Origin: Cheilinus undulatus
Taxonomy: Eukaryota; Chordata; Actinopteri; Labriformes; Labridae
Reading direction: 5' to 3'
Length of the DNA stretch: 64,000 nucleotides
Assembly (NCBI RefSeq): GCF_018320785.1
Contig: NC_054879.1
Location: forward strand, 43,080,698-43,144,697
In this document: positions 1 to 12,231 of the stretch, piece by piece
Numbering within the stretch: position 1 is the stretch's first letter
How the letters are laid out: each line of letters starts with the position of its first letter
Notes under the pieces: model-generated
What the model was told of the DNA's origin: nothing
What the model saw: the letters and a program-made list of their open reading frames with translations, nothing else
Database searches by the model: none
Made by a program: the position numbers and the translations under genes

Positions 1-398
1 CTTCACCTGAGGGTGAGTGCAGAGGTGGAGAGACAGAAACAGAGGGAGGAGGGAAGAGGGGGGGTAAAACGGGCCAAGATGTCACAGACTTCATCTCAGT
101 CCGGTGATAGAAAGCCCTCCTCAGCTGACACGACAACCCACATTTTCGCAGCTACCAAATATTATCCAAACCACCGGTGTATTGGTAAACTGTGCGTCCG
201 TGTTGTGTGGTGGCGCAGCTCCACGTGCAGCCTGTACGCCGATCACAGCAGCGAGGATTAATCGTTGTCACCGAAGGAGAAGCAAACACTTTTATGAGCA
301 TTTCCTTTAAAGAAAGAAGCTACAAATATATACAGATTTATATTCCTTACTTTTTAAAAATCTGTCATAAAACTTTCTTTATTTCTGCTGTTTTTGTG
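1..398. other. Unassigned sequence left of the first nested repeat
   Basis: A purine-rich start (1-65) is followed by mixed sequence. Short overlapping reading frames are present but none resembles a known protein. Nothing else is recognised. Confidence 0.4.
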
Positions 399-455
399 TC
401 TGCCCCCAGAGCTACTTTTAACAGCTATTTTTAATTTTAGTTTTAGTCTTTAGAC

Positions 456-1325
456 CACAGGTGTCAAACTCAAGGTCCGGGGGCCAAATCCGGCCGTGAA
501 GCAGTTAAATCCGGCCCCAAAGATGATCTCATATTTCTGTTATAACCGTCCCATCAGTGTGAGGTCTGCAGATTTCCTCAAGTATAAAAACGTGAACTTA
601 ACCTGATGATTTAAGAAATCCTTAAGTCCTAAAATCTGAAAAAGTATGGAGCAAAAATATTTAGATAAGAAGTCAGGAATGTGGGAAAAGAAACTTATTT
701 GTGTTTTAACTTCATATTTTCAATTTTGCGTCTCACAATTACGACTCAAATTTGGGATTTTGACTTTTAATTTCATACTTTGAGCACAATTTTGACTTCT
801 CATATATTTTGAGCTTTAACATTCATAATTCTAATTTTTAAGTGATAGTTTGACATTTTTTAACCAATTATTTTGTATTTTAACTCATATTTTCAACTCC
901 AAACTTTGACGTCATAATCCCATAGTTTGACCTTTTAGACTCGCAATTTAAAATTTTGAATCATATTTTGACTTTTAATATGATTACACATTTCATTTCA
1001 TATTTTGACCTTTTAAACTCATGATTTTGACTTCTTTCTACAACATTTGCCTTTAAAAAACATTATTTTTCAATTTCAATTTCATGTTTTTACCTTTTTG
1101 AACTAATAAATTTACTTTCCTCAGATTGTGAACCTTTAAACTTAACTTAACTTTTTAAATGTCAAAATTGTTTATCATCAGAGCTAAGATTTTTTTTTCT
1201 TCCATATTTTATTACCAGTGAAACAAGGTTGACAGGTTCTGGTTAAAAAGATGACCCTGTTAGGCCCTCAGGTTAGACCTGAATCCAGAATCCGGTCCCT
1301 GCTGTGACTGAGTGTGACACTCCTG
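456..1325. mobile_element. hAT-like non-autonomous element nested in the 407-2062 element
   Basis: It begins CACAGGTGTCAAACTCAAGG and ends GTGTGACACTCCTG, an imperfect terminal inverted repeat. The flanks ctttagac (448-455) and ctttagat (1326-1333) are a near-perfect 8-bp duplication of one site that is single-copy in the uninterrupted relative at 8591-8853. The middle (about 690-1140) is degenerate AT-rich tandem sequence with repeated cata-ttttgacttttaa units. Confidence 0.75.
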
Positions 1326-1349
1326 CTTTAGATGAAATGTTTTTTAGTT

Positions 1350-1615
1350 GTAGCACCCTATAATGTAATAATTTCCTGAAAATGTAATAATGCCTGAAAA
1401 TGTAATAAAATTTGCACTTACCTCAATCAATAATGTAATAAAACCCAATAATGTAATAACTTCACCAATAATGTAATAAAATATCCTGACTGAAATTGTA
1501 ATACCTTATTACATTATTGGGTTTTATTACATTTTCAATCGAGGTAAGTACAAATTGTAGCACATTTTCAGGCGTTATCATATTTTCAGGAAATTATTAC
1601 ATTATAGGGTGCTAC
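1350..1615. mobile_element. 266-bp palindromic element made of taatgtaataa units
   Basis: The first 34 bases, starting gtagcaccctataatgtaat, are an exact inverted copy of the last 34. Strong inverted similarity continues for about 75 bp. It is flanked on both sides by agtt (1346-1349 and 1616-1619), a possible 4-bp target duplication. The interior repeats aataatgtaata several times. There is no coding capacity. It sits inside the 407-2062 element. Confidence 0.7.
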
Positions 1616-2070
1616 AGTTAGTCCCATTTTAGTCATTTCTACCCTTTTTAGTTTTAGTCTAGTTTTAGTCCATAAAAAGTCCTCACATTTTAGTCTTTAC
1701 TTTTAGTCCAGTCATTTATTTTCCTGCCTAAATCTGGTGCCAAACCATGCTAGTGTGTTCTCTGCACCCTGCCAAACCTGGAGTCCCTCCTTTCTACAGC
1801 TGAGAGACAGAATAGATACAGCTGCATTGTTTTTTGACATATTCACCCACAGTGGAGAAATATCTTTGGTTTTGAATGTCAGACGAAAACTAAATTACAT
1901 TTTAGTCTAGTTTTAGTCATTTTGATGAAAAATAAACTTGGTTTTTGTCAGTTTTAGTTATCACAGATCTATTTTTGTTAGTTTTAGTCTAGTTTTTGTT
2001 GTGGAAAACAGGCTGTAGCCGAACATTTTTAGTCATAGTTTTAGTTGATGAAATTAACACTGTCTGCACC

Positions 2071-3795
2071 ATGAAAAAATTATTTTTGTGTGAGACAAAT
2101 CAAATTATATTTTTTAAATTATATTAAAAATACACAAGGAAGATAACTTTACTCCAGTGGGTACATTTTTAATCAAACTGACCTTTTTTCAAATAATATT
2201 GTTTGGAATACAAACACATTTAATGAACTTTACCCAAAAACATTTGGTATTTACTGCCACTGCCTAATGCTCTGCTCGGGCAGTTTTCCCAGCATGCCCT
2301 GGGGCATTGTGCTTTTGGACTAAAAGTCAGAGGAAACTATTCTGATGCAGAAATCACTGCTAAGGTTATTTTGACCATGCTGCTGGTCTCTGCACCATGA
2401 GTGAAGTTGCCCACTCAGTGGACAGTGGACATGGCTGTTACTTTAACATGACAGGTGTGCTTTATTCACCTGAGGTCAGAGCGTGCTTGACTGCCTCCTC
2501 CTTACATTGAAGCACCCAGGCTTCAAACAATGACATGGCTGTTCCTAATTTAAGTATAAAAAAAAAAGAGTACAATTATTATTACTGTGTAAATTAATTT
2601 TTAAAAAATGCATACAATGAAATATTCCTTATGTTACAATGAAGAGCAAATATTAATTATTTTCATTTAATTTTTCAGTTTATATTAACGTAGTTTTTTT
2701 GGTTCTATTGCAGGTGCTTATTTACTAGTGAAACCTCAACTTTATTAAGTAGATTTACTCAGATGTTTTTGGTGTGCGATGAAACTTTGATCCATTTCAC
2801 AGATATTTTGAATGCCACATTTGTGCATAAAAATTCATAAATATTAACTTCACATGCACCAAAAATATCTTGCTTTTGCATTGGTGTTGTTTAGGTCTAA
2901 ACTGGCCCATCCTGGAGTCACAGTCCCTCTGATAAAAATTCACATATACTTTGGTGTATGACTTCCACTGTGTATCACAGAATAAACAGTAATTTCACAT
3001 TTTAAACCACAGATGAAACAAGTAAAAATTGTCTTTTGTTCTGCTTCCTCAACAGCTTTGCTGCTTGATGCCATCCTGTAATTTGCAGCGTCAGTGAACA
3101 CAGCACAACATGCACCACAATTAACCGGATTGTCTATTTTCATGTTCCATGAGGCATCAAAATGTGAAATGATTTTTTTTACTTAATTATACATAAATAA
3201 AAAGAGTCATGATACCTGAGAAACATGGTTATTATTGGTTGACTGATTGTGTTATTGTGGGGATCAGGGGAGGAAAAGGTTTTATTGTTTCAAGAAAATA
3301 AAAAAGAAAATGTGTTTTATGAGCTCAAAATTAAGGCGTACATTCTGTTGTCTGAAATAAAAGTGTAATTAATGCTGTGATGAAAAAATAGTGTCATACA
3401 TATATGGGAAAAAAACAATTTCTTTTGTGCATATAAATTAAGGTCTATTATCATAAATTTTAAACATTTTTATGCCTTTTATGTAATATTAAAATGTAAG
3501 AATCAAATAGCTTTCAATTGTAGTTTATCAATTGTGTTGTGAGAGTAGTATCAATGCTTCTGGGACTCCAAAGCTGAGACCAGCTTGTTTAAAAATAGTC
3601 AGTAAATAAAATATAAAATCTAATGATTATGAATATTTTTCCACCATTTTTCTTCTTTACAAACCAGAATTTTTTATTTACCAGAACATAAGAGCATCAT
3701 TGAAATGAAGCTCCTTTTTATTCCACCTAAATTTAATCTGTTAAAGCTAAAAAAAAAAAAAGTAATCTAGTAATAAAAAGTCTGTCTCTTTAATT
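2071..3795. other. AT-rich unassigned stretch
   Basis: This is mostly AT-rich sequence with short homopolymers. A segment near 2390-2460 (ctgcaccatgagtgaagtt) is faintly similar to 19597-19640, possibly an old dispersed repeat. No gene or clear element is seen. Confidence 0.4.
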
Positions 3796-3799
3796 ACCT

Positions 3800-5460
3800 T
3801 GTGTGAAACAGAACTTAAATCTGGTCACTGCAGAAGTCCCATTTCACCTCTCTCCCCCCTCTTTCATGTTCACAGCCGCTCTCTCCCTTCAGAGAGAGCT
3901 GGATGGGGGTCACAGTGCAGAAAAGCCCCCAGCTGAACTGGTAGAAACGCCGTCCCCCATTACAGCAGCAGCAGGGGTCAGTCCATGGCAGCAAGCATCC
4001 AACCTGCCTGAAATTGGCTGCAAAATGACCAATTACCTGAGTGAAGGCTGGGGGAGAAAAGACTTGGCAAAATATGGCTTTTACTTAATTCAGCTAAACT
4101 GTAAAAGAAACTAGTGACATGTTGACGCCTCCAACTTGGTGCCGAATGACGCCTGTTAAGCCAAGAATGGAAGCATCAAATAACCTGAAGATAGAGCAAA
4201 GAGGATTGAGGATTAATAATGGTTTTAAAACAATGCAGCATAAACAGGGGAAATATTTCTTCAACACTAAAACAGCGATTGATTATCTTTACATGTTGGT
4301 CTTATTGAATTAATTCCCCTGCAAATGGAAAACATGCAAATTCGCCAATTAAGTCATTTGCCCATGGAGAGCCGGGCTGCTTGACGTTCAGCTGCCACTG
4401 TGCCTTTCGCCTGAAACCCCCTTTTTAGTTTTTGTAAAGAGTTAAGTCTCACACAAAGACAGGAAGGAGGTCAGCACTCAGCCAACACCTGAATGCGCCT
4501 CTCCTTTTTTGTGCTCCCCTTGATCCCCACAGTCTGTGCCTGTCATTAGTCTTAATGATGGAAAATTGTCATGTTGATACAAGTCTTGCTCTCCCCCCTC
4601 TCTCTTCTTTTGTATAAGTAGAAGGTGGAAGCTCCATTTGTGACAAAGTTCTAAGCCGTGGACGTTGCATTTGTGCCGGGCGGGGGAGAATAAAGCCTGT
4701 AGATGCTCTTTCCATAGCTGGGATAATTATTCCTACTGTGACCTTAATGATTCGCTCTGTTCATCCTGCATCTCATCCACGCGCCGGGCCCTCAGCAGAG
4801 CCCCGTGTCAGGGAATATGAAAAACCCATATAATGAAACCATTTTGGCTGATGGAAAAAAGGGGGCTACTGAGGCTGCACTTGCTACAAAGACGGCTCAA
4901 TTATATGAGTAATTGTGATAATTTTCCCTCCATTCACTGCTTTCTCTGAAAGGTAAAAAACACAGATGCTGAAAGGGAAATTACTTGGACAATATATAAT
5001 CTGTGAAATGGTCACAACAGAAAAAAAGATGACTGTAAGAAAGTGTAGCACTATAAATAGGTATGTTAATGCAGGCCACATAAATACACCCTCAGACATA
5101 AAAAAACAGCACTATACCCTGTGCATGTGAAAAGGAGAAAAAAAACCCCACAACAAATGACCAGAGAGAAAAAACATGATAAAAGTAGACATGCAGCTGC
5201 CAGAAAATTAAACCTCCTTCTCCTTCCAATTGACAAATTTCAGCTCCTGAAAATGCACCCCCATAGCCGGCTATCATTTGTTGTTCTCTGACAGGAAAAG
5301 GATAATTACCTCTCTCAGAGGCAGGAGGACTGACATGCCCTCTAGACTTTGCCATGAATGCAGAAGCTTGATAGACAGTTTGAGGAATAATTTTGTTCTT
5401 CGCCCTTTTTCCCCCCTTTATGTTCAAGAGCAGAACATGTTTTGTTCGGGGTTAGAACTT
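3800..5460. promoter_or_regulatory. Candidate conserved non-coding block
   Basis: This is complex, non-repetitive sequence between repeat-rich flanks. It is rich in homeodomain-like TAAT/ATTA cores and contains an octamer ATGCAAAT near 4333. Short reading frames cover parts but none has a recognisable domain or splice structure. The conservation claim is inferred from composition and absence of repeats, not from an alignment. Confidence 0.35.
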
Positions 5461-7685
5461 AGGAGATGGCAGTATTGTAGAGTGCATTAAACCATGGGTG
5501 TTCATACTATAAATATGACATCCTAGTGTCTATCAGCTTCTCCATTGAGGGGGAAAAACCCTGAAATGCATTAAAATTTCAATTTCAGCTCACTGGGAGA
5601 CAGGCAAGAAAGTGAGATATGCATTACTTTTTCCTTTCACAGTGGGTGTTGGATTAAACATTTCGTCTTCCTTGCTGGAAATAAGAATAAAAGCGTATTT
5701 CCAGCAAGAGCTCAGCTTTGTGGGAGACTGGATTCCTTTGTATTTGAGGGAATGTCCAACATGTAGATATGCATGAAAGCAAACACTGAATTAACTCCTC
5801 AAACTGTCTCCAAGTCATCTCAATGTTCAGCACTAGTCTAGTTTCTAATACATGTTCTCCTGCCACAGTCTGATTCTTTCACTATGTCCACAAGTGATTT
5901 TTTTCCTGCAGAAACCTCCCACATGCTCGGCCACTGACCTCTCCGGCCCCTGCAATCTGGAATAAATCTCTCCAGACAAGCCGAGCAACATTACAGCCTT
6001 GCAAGCTCAAATACTTGTATCACACTCAAATGATGAGTCTCTGTCACACACCATGTCATCAGCTTCACCCCCACAAACCCCCACCGATAACTTCCGTCCC
6101 ATTGAGCAGCCTTGTGTGTTACGGAGGCCAAGACAGCCAGAGACCCCCTGGTCCTACCTGATTGATCCTCCTGTAACACGGAGGAGCAGCCCGGTCCGAG
6201 CACCAGCCCTATACTCAGCACGGCTTTTTGTGTATAGCGCACAAATACACACAAACCACCAATCTCAATGCTGTGCACCCCACTGAGCACTTCCTGACAG
6301 CCTCCAGAAATGTTTTCAAGTTGTCAAGCCTCTGCAGTACGTCAGTGAGCAGGGAATACAATGCAGCAATAATCATATGATCAGAAATATTTACTGATGT
6401 ACAGACTGTTTGAAAAAAGATGTTTGGGTTACTACATACAGGCCTTTTCATTTGTTGTTTTCCATCTGATTCACACTGAAATACAGAATTATATTTGAAA
6501 TATTCTTTAAATTGGCTCCTTACAGTTGGTTAAATTGCAGCCACTGTTATCATATTTAAGCCAAAGCTATTTTTTAAACCGGTCTCTTTGGTGTAACAGT
6601 GGAAAGGGTCTATGTTAAAAATAATAAAGGAATAAGGAGGATTTTTCATGATTAACAGGGAAGAATCACATAAAAGCTGTGATGTTCTGCTCACCATATA
6701 ACCTATAATGTGTTAAACTTTCAACAGATGATTGAACTATTTCTGTACAGTAGTTCATTATATCAAATAAACAGATTCTACTAAAATACATTTGAACATA
6801 TTTGCTATTTTCAAAGTCAAGGAAGGGATTTTAAGAAAACAAAACATTTGCCTTCTTTATAAGTGATACCTAACTGTCAGCCTCCCATTCTGCTTTTACT
6901 ACAGTCCCTAGAGTTGACATGTTCTGCTTAAACTGCACTAAAATAACTGTATTATCATTTCATTTAGAATGCCTGCTGTTCTGTTGGTCACCTAATGTTG
7001 TTGCATTGCCTACACCAGGCCTTTTCAATTTGCGGCCCAATTGGCCCAGCATGTGGTGATGCCAGAGATGGAGGGCAACCTGTTTCGCAAGTTTTCATAA
7101 ATTCCCAGAGTATTTCAGACTGTGAATGCAACACTCTGCATAACATAGCAACAGTCTACCTACAATGCACTGCGTTGTGTTGAAGTGTGGTTAGCGATGC
7201 TGACAAAAGTAGCCCCAAGATACTTAGTAAAACACATAAAACATGTCCTTTTCAACTGTAGCTACAACTGTGCAAATTTAGTTTTTATGCACTTTAATCT
7301 GCAGTGAAGTTACTTACATAACAGACAGCACACTGAACATGATAGAAGAGGACTTCCTGGTTCAGTGGGCACCGTTCAGTGATCGTCACTTAACTCGGCC
7401 TACCTTGAGTGGCATACATGATCAAGATTTAAGTCTGTGACAGAGGATACACTCAAATTGGCTCTTAAACTCTTAAAATAATCAATATTAAACTTGTATT
7501 TCATGCTTAAAGTAGTTAATTTAAAACAAATTCAGAACACTTAAAAAAATTAAGTTAACATCAGTATTTAATACTCAGAGATATGAAGTTGATGTAATTG
7601 CAGTGCAAAAATAAAGTTATTCAATCTCACAAAAGTTGAGTTTAATTTACTCATTTTTGAGTTTCCGCAATTTATTTTACAGTGT
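5461..7685. other. Mostly unassigned sequence
   Basis: The part to about 6300 is fairly complex and may continue the preceding block. It includes near-complementary arms gtgttacggagg (6116-6127) and cctcctgtaacac (6167-6179). A short hAT-like terminus remnant (ttttcaatttgcggcccaa) lies near 7022. The rest is AT-rich with nothing recognised. Confidence 0.35.
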
Positions 7686-7689
7686 AATC

Positions 7690-8158
7690 CTTGTTGTTTG
7701 TTGTGGAAATTTAAAACAGGATTCCTACACACTTTCAAAAATCAATTTTAAGACTCATCAAGACCTGGACAGAGAAAAATTAGTACCACTTTATGCATGG
7801 CTAAGCTTAAAAAACAAGAGGTATGAGATTTCTCTGGACAGTGGGCAAGGACTGAATTTATTGCACTGTTTACGAAATGTGAAGTGGTATAGGGCAAAAT
7901 AAATGTTTGGGTCATAAACGCCTGAATTTCATGATTTCTGCCACATTAAACGCCTCTATTCTATCAATATACAAAATATTGATATTTATCATGACACATT
8001 TTTGGTGCTAAGCAGGTGTGCTGAGATGGTTCAAAACAGTTTAACTATTAAAAAGTAGAATGACACTGATTGTCAGGGAAGACCTGTTAAAATAAGGGTG
8101 GGCAACCTGCTGACCCAGATGTTAGAGCACTGGGCCGAGTTTATTAAATCATAGTGAG
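7690..8158. repeat. Fragment of a dispersed repeat
   Basis: The 7720-7990 segment resembles parts of 9175-9225 and 62360-62640: shared phrases are the aggatctg/aatcctgttt block and tgatatttatcat. This suggests one old repeat family with copies near both ends of the window. The family is not recognised. Confidence 0.4.
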
Positions 8159-8166
8159 TCAGACAT

Positions 8167-8964
8167 GGGCTTTGTTCACATTGTAGGCCTTAATGCTTAA
8201 TTCTGATTTTGTTTGTTTGCCTGTTCACACTGCAGTCAAATTCCAAAAGATCAGATATGTATCTGATTTAGAACCACATACAAAAGGCTACGTTCACATT
8301 GCAGTTAAAAGTGACCTGAATCAGATTTTTTTTTGCTCACATGTGACTCGTACCTGATTTTTTTCTGACAGTGTGAACAACACAAGTCAGATTGAATATG
8401 ACCTTTTCAAATCAGATTCTTCTGTATGTGGTTCTCAGATACGTGTCTGATCTCTTGGAAGTTGACTGCAGTGTGAACAGGCAAACAAACAAAAGCTGAT
8501 CTGAGAAAAGATGAGAATTGAGCATTAAGGCCTGCAGTGTAAACGTAGCCAAAGTGGCCTGAATCTGATTCCAAACGGTCAGATTCAAAGCAGTGTTAAT
8601 TTTGACAGCTATTTTTAATTTTAGTCTTAGTCTTTAGACGAAATGTCTTTTAGTTTCAGTCACATTTTAGTCATTTCTGCCCTTTTTAGTTTTAGTCTAG
8701 TTTTAGTCATTTTGACGAAAACTAAACTGACTTTTTACCAGTTTTAGCCATCAAAGATCTATTTTTGTTAGTCTTAGTCTAGATTTTGTTATGGAAAAAA
8801 AGGCAGTCAATGAATAGTTTTAGTCATAGTTTTAGTAGATGAAATTAACACTGATTCAATGAGACTTGCGCTGTTCACACAGTAAGAAAAAATCAGATAT
8901 GAGCCACATTTGAGCAAAAAAAATCAGATTAAGGTCACTTTTAACTGCAGTGTGAATGCAGTCA
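8167..8964. repeat. Interleaved palindromic elements (A-B-A'-B' order)
   Basis: Arm A (8187-8282, with ggccttaatgcttaattctg) is inverted at 8415-8533. Arm B (8286-8380, ggctacgttcacattgcagt) is inverted at about 8870-8964. The arms interleave rather than nest, and B' is interrupted by the 8591-8853 element. All parts belong to the common fish type of non-autonomous element with ends like ggctacgttcacactgcag. Confidence 0.6.
8591..8853. mobile_element. Intact 263-bp hAT-like short element
   Basis: It begins CAGTGTTAATTT and ends AAATTAACACTG, a perfect 12-bp terminal inverted repeat. Flanks attcaaag (8583-8590) and attcaatg (8854-8861) are an 8-bp duplication with one mismatch. The interior is TTTTAGTC-rich. 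It is the uninterrupted relative of the 407-2062 element. Confidence 0.8.
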
Positions 8965-11076
8965 CAGAGAGAGGGGTTCTGGGGACCTGCTCCAGGTAAT
9001 TGATAAAATCTGACACTGAAATCCCTGAATTATGGAGAATATGTATGCAACACTTTGTGTGGGAAGATGATTAGTTAGAGAATAGATGAAGATGAGTACA
9101 TCTTGCTCAAAGACTTGCTCTCACTAGTAAAATCAGACCTTTTTGAAACTTTTTATGCCTTTACATTTAAAATCTGCATTTTAAGACTGTTCAAGGATCT
9201 GTAGGAATCCTGTTTAAAGCCAGACAAAAAAAATATGAATTTTTATGAATAAATAGAATAGCTTTAGCTGCATGATGGCCAAGCCAGAGTAAAACATGGC
9301 TGCTCTTCCTACAGGGACTGTATGAAATTAAGAAAGGCAGTGCCTTAAATTATAAAGATTTTCTCTGCATATTAGCCTTGTTTAACCAAAACAATAGAAC
9401 ATCTGCCCCACAAATGCCTAAAAAAAATCTGCATATTTTATAAGTTAAAATCTAAGTGGACGGGAATTTTAGAATGGTATCAAAGTTAGACCTAAAAGAA
9501 TCCTGATTTTTGCATAAATCCTAAATCCTGGGCTTATTTTACATCATTGTACATGTGACACTTTATGTGGGAGTTTCTTTAAGTCTGTTCCTGTTAAAGT
9601 TTAGAATAAAGAGGCACTATTCAACAACTATGATGAGGAAAGTTAATTTCTAGTAAGGGGATAAGGGCCTTTCTCCTTTCAGTTTTCAAACTGGCCCTTA
9701 CGTCACTCTCTGAAATAGGAAATGTGCCTAGAGTGTACAAAATAATACATAAATAATGCCTCGATGGAAGAATAAAAGTAGGTTCCACCAACAAAAACAG
9801 ACAGACCCTCAGACAGAGGTGTTCTGATTTTGTTCGTCATAGCCGCCAGACTGATGTAAACCAGTCTGACCTACAGCTGTACCTCACAGATATTACAAGC
9901 CAGGGACAGAAAGCCTCGTCTTCCAATTACACCACTGCACCGCTGCCTGAAGCTCAGCCATCTATGGAGAAAGCAAAGACAAGGCTGTCAGAGATTTTAA
10001 TAAATGTAGGGAACACTGCATGGGAAAAGTGTTGCTGTCTCAATAGAGTGACACAGACAGGCCAAGGCTGTCAATGGAGCCCCTAATGACAGAGTAAGAT
10101 AATGACAGACCCCAGTTAGAATCAGCAGGAAGAGGAAGATCAATCTGCAGCCAGAGAGGGAGGGATGTGAGGAGGGGAGGGGGACAAAACTGTGGGCTCT
10201 TTCTTTTCTATTTTCTCCGTTTTAGCTCATCTCATACATATATCTGTGTGCTGCAGCTGGCTCGCGTCGTGGCGTGGCAGCTCTGCATTAAGCGCACAGT
10301 GGATCAATAGCCATTACAACTCCCTCACAGCCTGACACATTGCAGGGCCGCAGTTGACATTTCACTCAGGGCCACATTGATCCCCAGTGCACAATATTCC
10401 AGCCCACAGTTAGTAGCCGAGCCCAGGGTCTGGCTGGAATTGAAAAGCGAGGGAGGGGGTGTAAAACACGGTGTGGGGGGGTGGCTAACCAGCTGCCCGC
10501 GCTGCTACAAGTAAACAGCACACCCCTTGATGCATTCCTCGTTTTCAATCTACTGGTTTTCCTGCCTCGACTGGTGATCCAAGAGGCTGTGTGCAAGGAT
10601 CAAAGTTTGACCTTTGTGAATTATTTATTCATGCACCAGATCAGAGTGTTTGTGTTTGTGTGCAAGGCAGAAATAGACACACTGACATCATTGTTGATAG
10701 CATCTTTTGCGTTTAGCAGACCAGAGGAACAGCAGAATGGCAAAAAACTAAAATAAGCTTTTAGGGCAATTAAAAAGTGGGAGTTTCCAAGAGGTATTTC
10801 TCAAAATAAACACGGAAAAGTAGCAGACAACACAAGATTGCACACAGTTTAAGCTAATCACTTTTTAATTGCCTGCTGAGACTTTAGATGCTATCTTTGT
10901 GGTCAGTTTAACTGGAAAATGTTAAATTCATCCTTACAGTCTGGCCAATAATAGTCATGGCACCTCTGCATTCATATTAGAAACAAGGTACATATTACAG
11001 CATAAAACCTATTAAAAGAATACTATTTCTGCAAGTGTGCACTTGAATAGGAAAGAAAACTTTGTAATATAAAAAC
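8965..11076. other. Unassigned, with a complex block at 9.8-10.8 kb
   Basis: A small repeat fragment lies at about 9175-9225. The 9800-10750 part has higher GC and complexity (a purine run near 10155-10190) and might be conserved non-coding DNA. Short reading frames there are unrecognised. 10800-11076 is AT-rich with nothing seen. Confidence 0.35.
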
Positions 11077-11084
11077 TTAGGATA

Positions 11085-11699
11085 TGTCCAAACTATGGCC
11101 CGGGGATCAAATGCGGCCCACTATCCATTTTTGATTGGCCCACAGCAAATTCCAGAATTAAATTGAATATGGCCCAAAATTAGATACGACCCACACAGTA
11201 AAGACCCAGATCCAGCTCAAAGCTGGCACTGATCTGTCCCAGCTTCAGCACAAGCTGATGCTACCATGCTAACTCTGTAAACAAAGATTTTGACAAGAAG
11301 AATTTTATTTATTTAGTGTTTTTTGGGACTAAATACAGCTAACACTGTAAATGGTAAATATATTGGCAAGCAAAATAATAAAAATATCTTTATTATAACT
11401 CATTGATGGATTACGGCAGCAAATAGCAGTGCCAGTAACATTTCAGGAGTGGAGCCAGTGGTGCACAGGGCTGGACAGGGCCTCCTGAAATCTGATTGGC
11501 CACCATAAAATCCTGAAAATGATTTTCTGTTTGCCTGTTAGATTTAACCTTTCATTAGGGCATGCTCAATCACTAAACATATCTTAACCTACATTAGATT
11601 GGTTTTAGTATCCTCAAAGTGAGGTACATTAAAGTGGCCCCACCATCCTTACATATTTCTGTATGTGGCCCTCTGTGGAAACATTTGGACTCCCCTGTT
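11085..11699. mobile_element. Decayed hAT-like element (gtccaaacta type)
   Basis: The left end tgtccaaactatggcccggg and the right end (inverted: aacaggggagtccaaatg) form imperfect inverted termini of the familiar CAGGGGTGTCCAAACT class. ttaggata occurs on both sides (11077-11084 and 11700-11707). The outermost left bases seem to be lost. Confidence 0.6.
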
Positions 11700-11740
11700 T
11701 TAGGATAATGTCGTTCACAACCAGGGTATAAATGTAAAGG

Positions 11741-11925
11741 TTAGGGGGCGCAGGTGGCCTAGTGGTTTAAGGCATGCCCCACAAACGCGGGTGAGCAGGG
11801 TTCAAATCTGGACCATGGCCCTTTCCCACGTCTCTCTCCACTCTATCGCCCCTGTTTCCACCTCTTATCCACTGTCCTCCCCTATCAAATAAAGGCACAT
11901 AAAGCACAAAATAAATCATAAAAGA
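11741..11925 (+). mobile_element. tRNA-derived SINE
   Basis: The head starts gggggcgcaggtggcctagt and has an A-box-like TGGCCTAGTGG and a B-box-like GGTTCAAATC about 35 bp later, as in a tRNA promoter. The body ends with the aaataaaggcacataaagca tail. It is the same family as the minus-strand copy at 23367-23555. Confidence 0.8.
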
Positions 11926-11942
11926 ACATACCTTTCAATACA

Positions 11943-12003
11943 CTTTAAGACCCCCTTGTATCTCTGTGTCTATGATAATAAAGCCTTATCTTATCTTATT
12001 TTA
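11943..12003 (+). repeat. Retroelement 3' tail with (ctta-t)n
   Basis: The phrase gtctatgataataaagcctt followed by repeated atctt units resembles the 3' end of a LINE or LINE-mobilised element. It is short and its family is unassigned. Confidence 0.35.
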
Positions 12004-12231
12004 TTTTAACCACTTACATTGATGAGACAGTTACGGCCATGTTATGCCCAGATTCTATGATAAAAAAGTGACAACAGACAAGATAATAGTTGTCATTGTA
12101 TAAATCAAATCAGCTTTTTGTGAGATGCTAGTGATGCTAACATCAACAGACTCTGTGCTAGCCTTAAACATAGCAAATACTGAACCGCAAAGCTGCTTGT
12201 TATTTGCAATATTCTATAAAATGATAACAAG

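Larger units (their letters stand above)
407..2062. mobile_element. hAT-like short element, split by two later insertions
   Basis: The core is the same TTTTAGTC-rich element seen intact at 8591-8853. It starts at a decayed CAG terminus at 407 and ends AAATTAACACTG at 2062. It is flanked by 8-bp duplications tctgcccc (399-406) and tctgcacc (2063-2070), seven of eight identical, typical of hAT transposition. The body is interrupted at 456-1325 and 1350-1615. It carries no transposase, so it is non-autonomous. Confidence 0.75.

Noticed and set aside
6116..6179. Possible microRNA precursor from near-complementary arms
   Set aside because: The arms are only 12-13 bp with a bulge and a 39-nt loop, too weak for a precursor hairpin.
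11741..11925. Possible tRNA gene (A and B boxes)
   Set aside because: The folded acceptor and anticodon stems are not intact, a SINE body and A-rich tail follow, and a second copy of the same unit exists at 23.4 kb. It is a SINE head.
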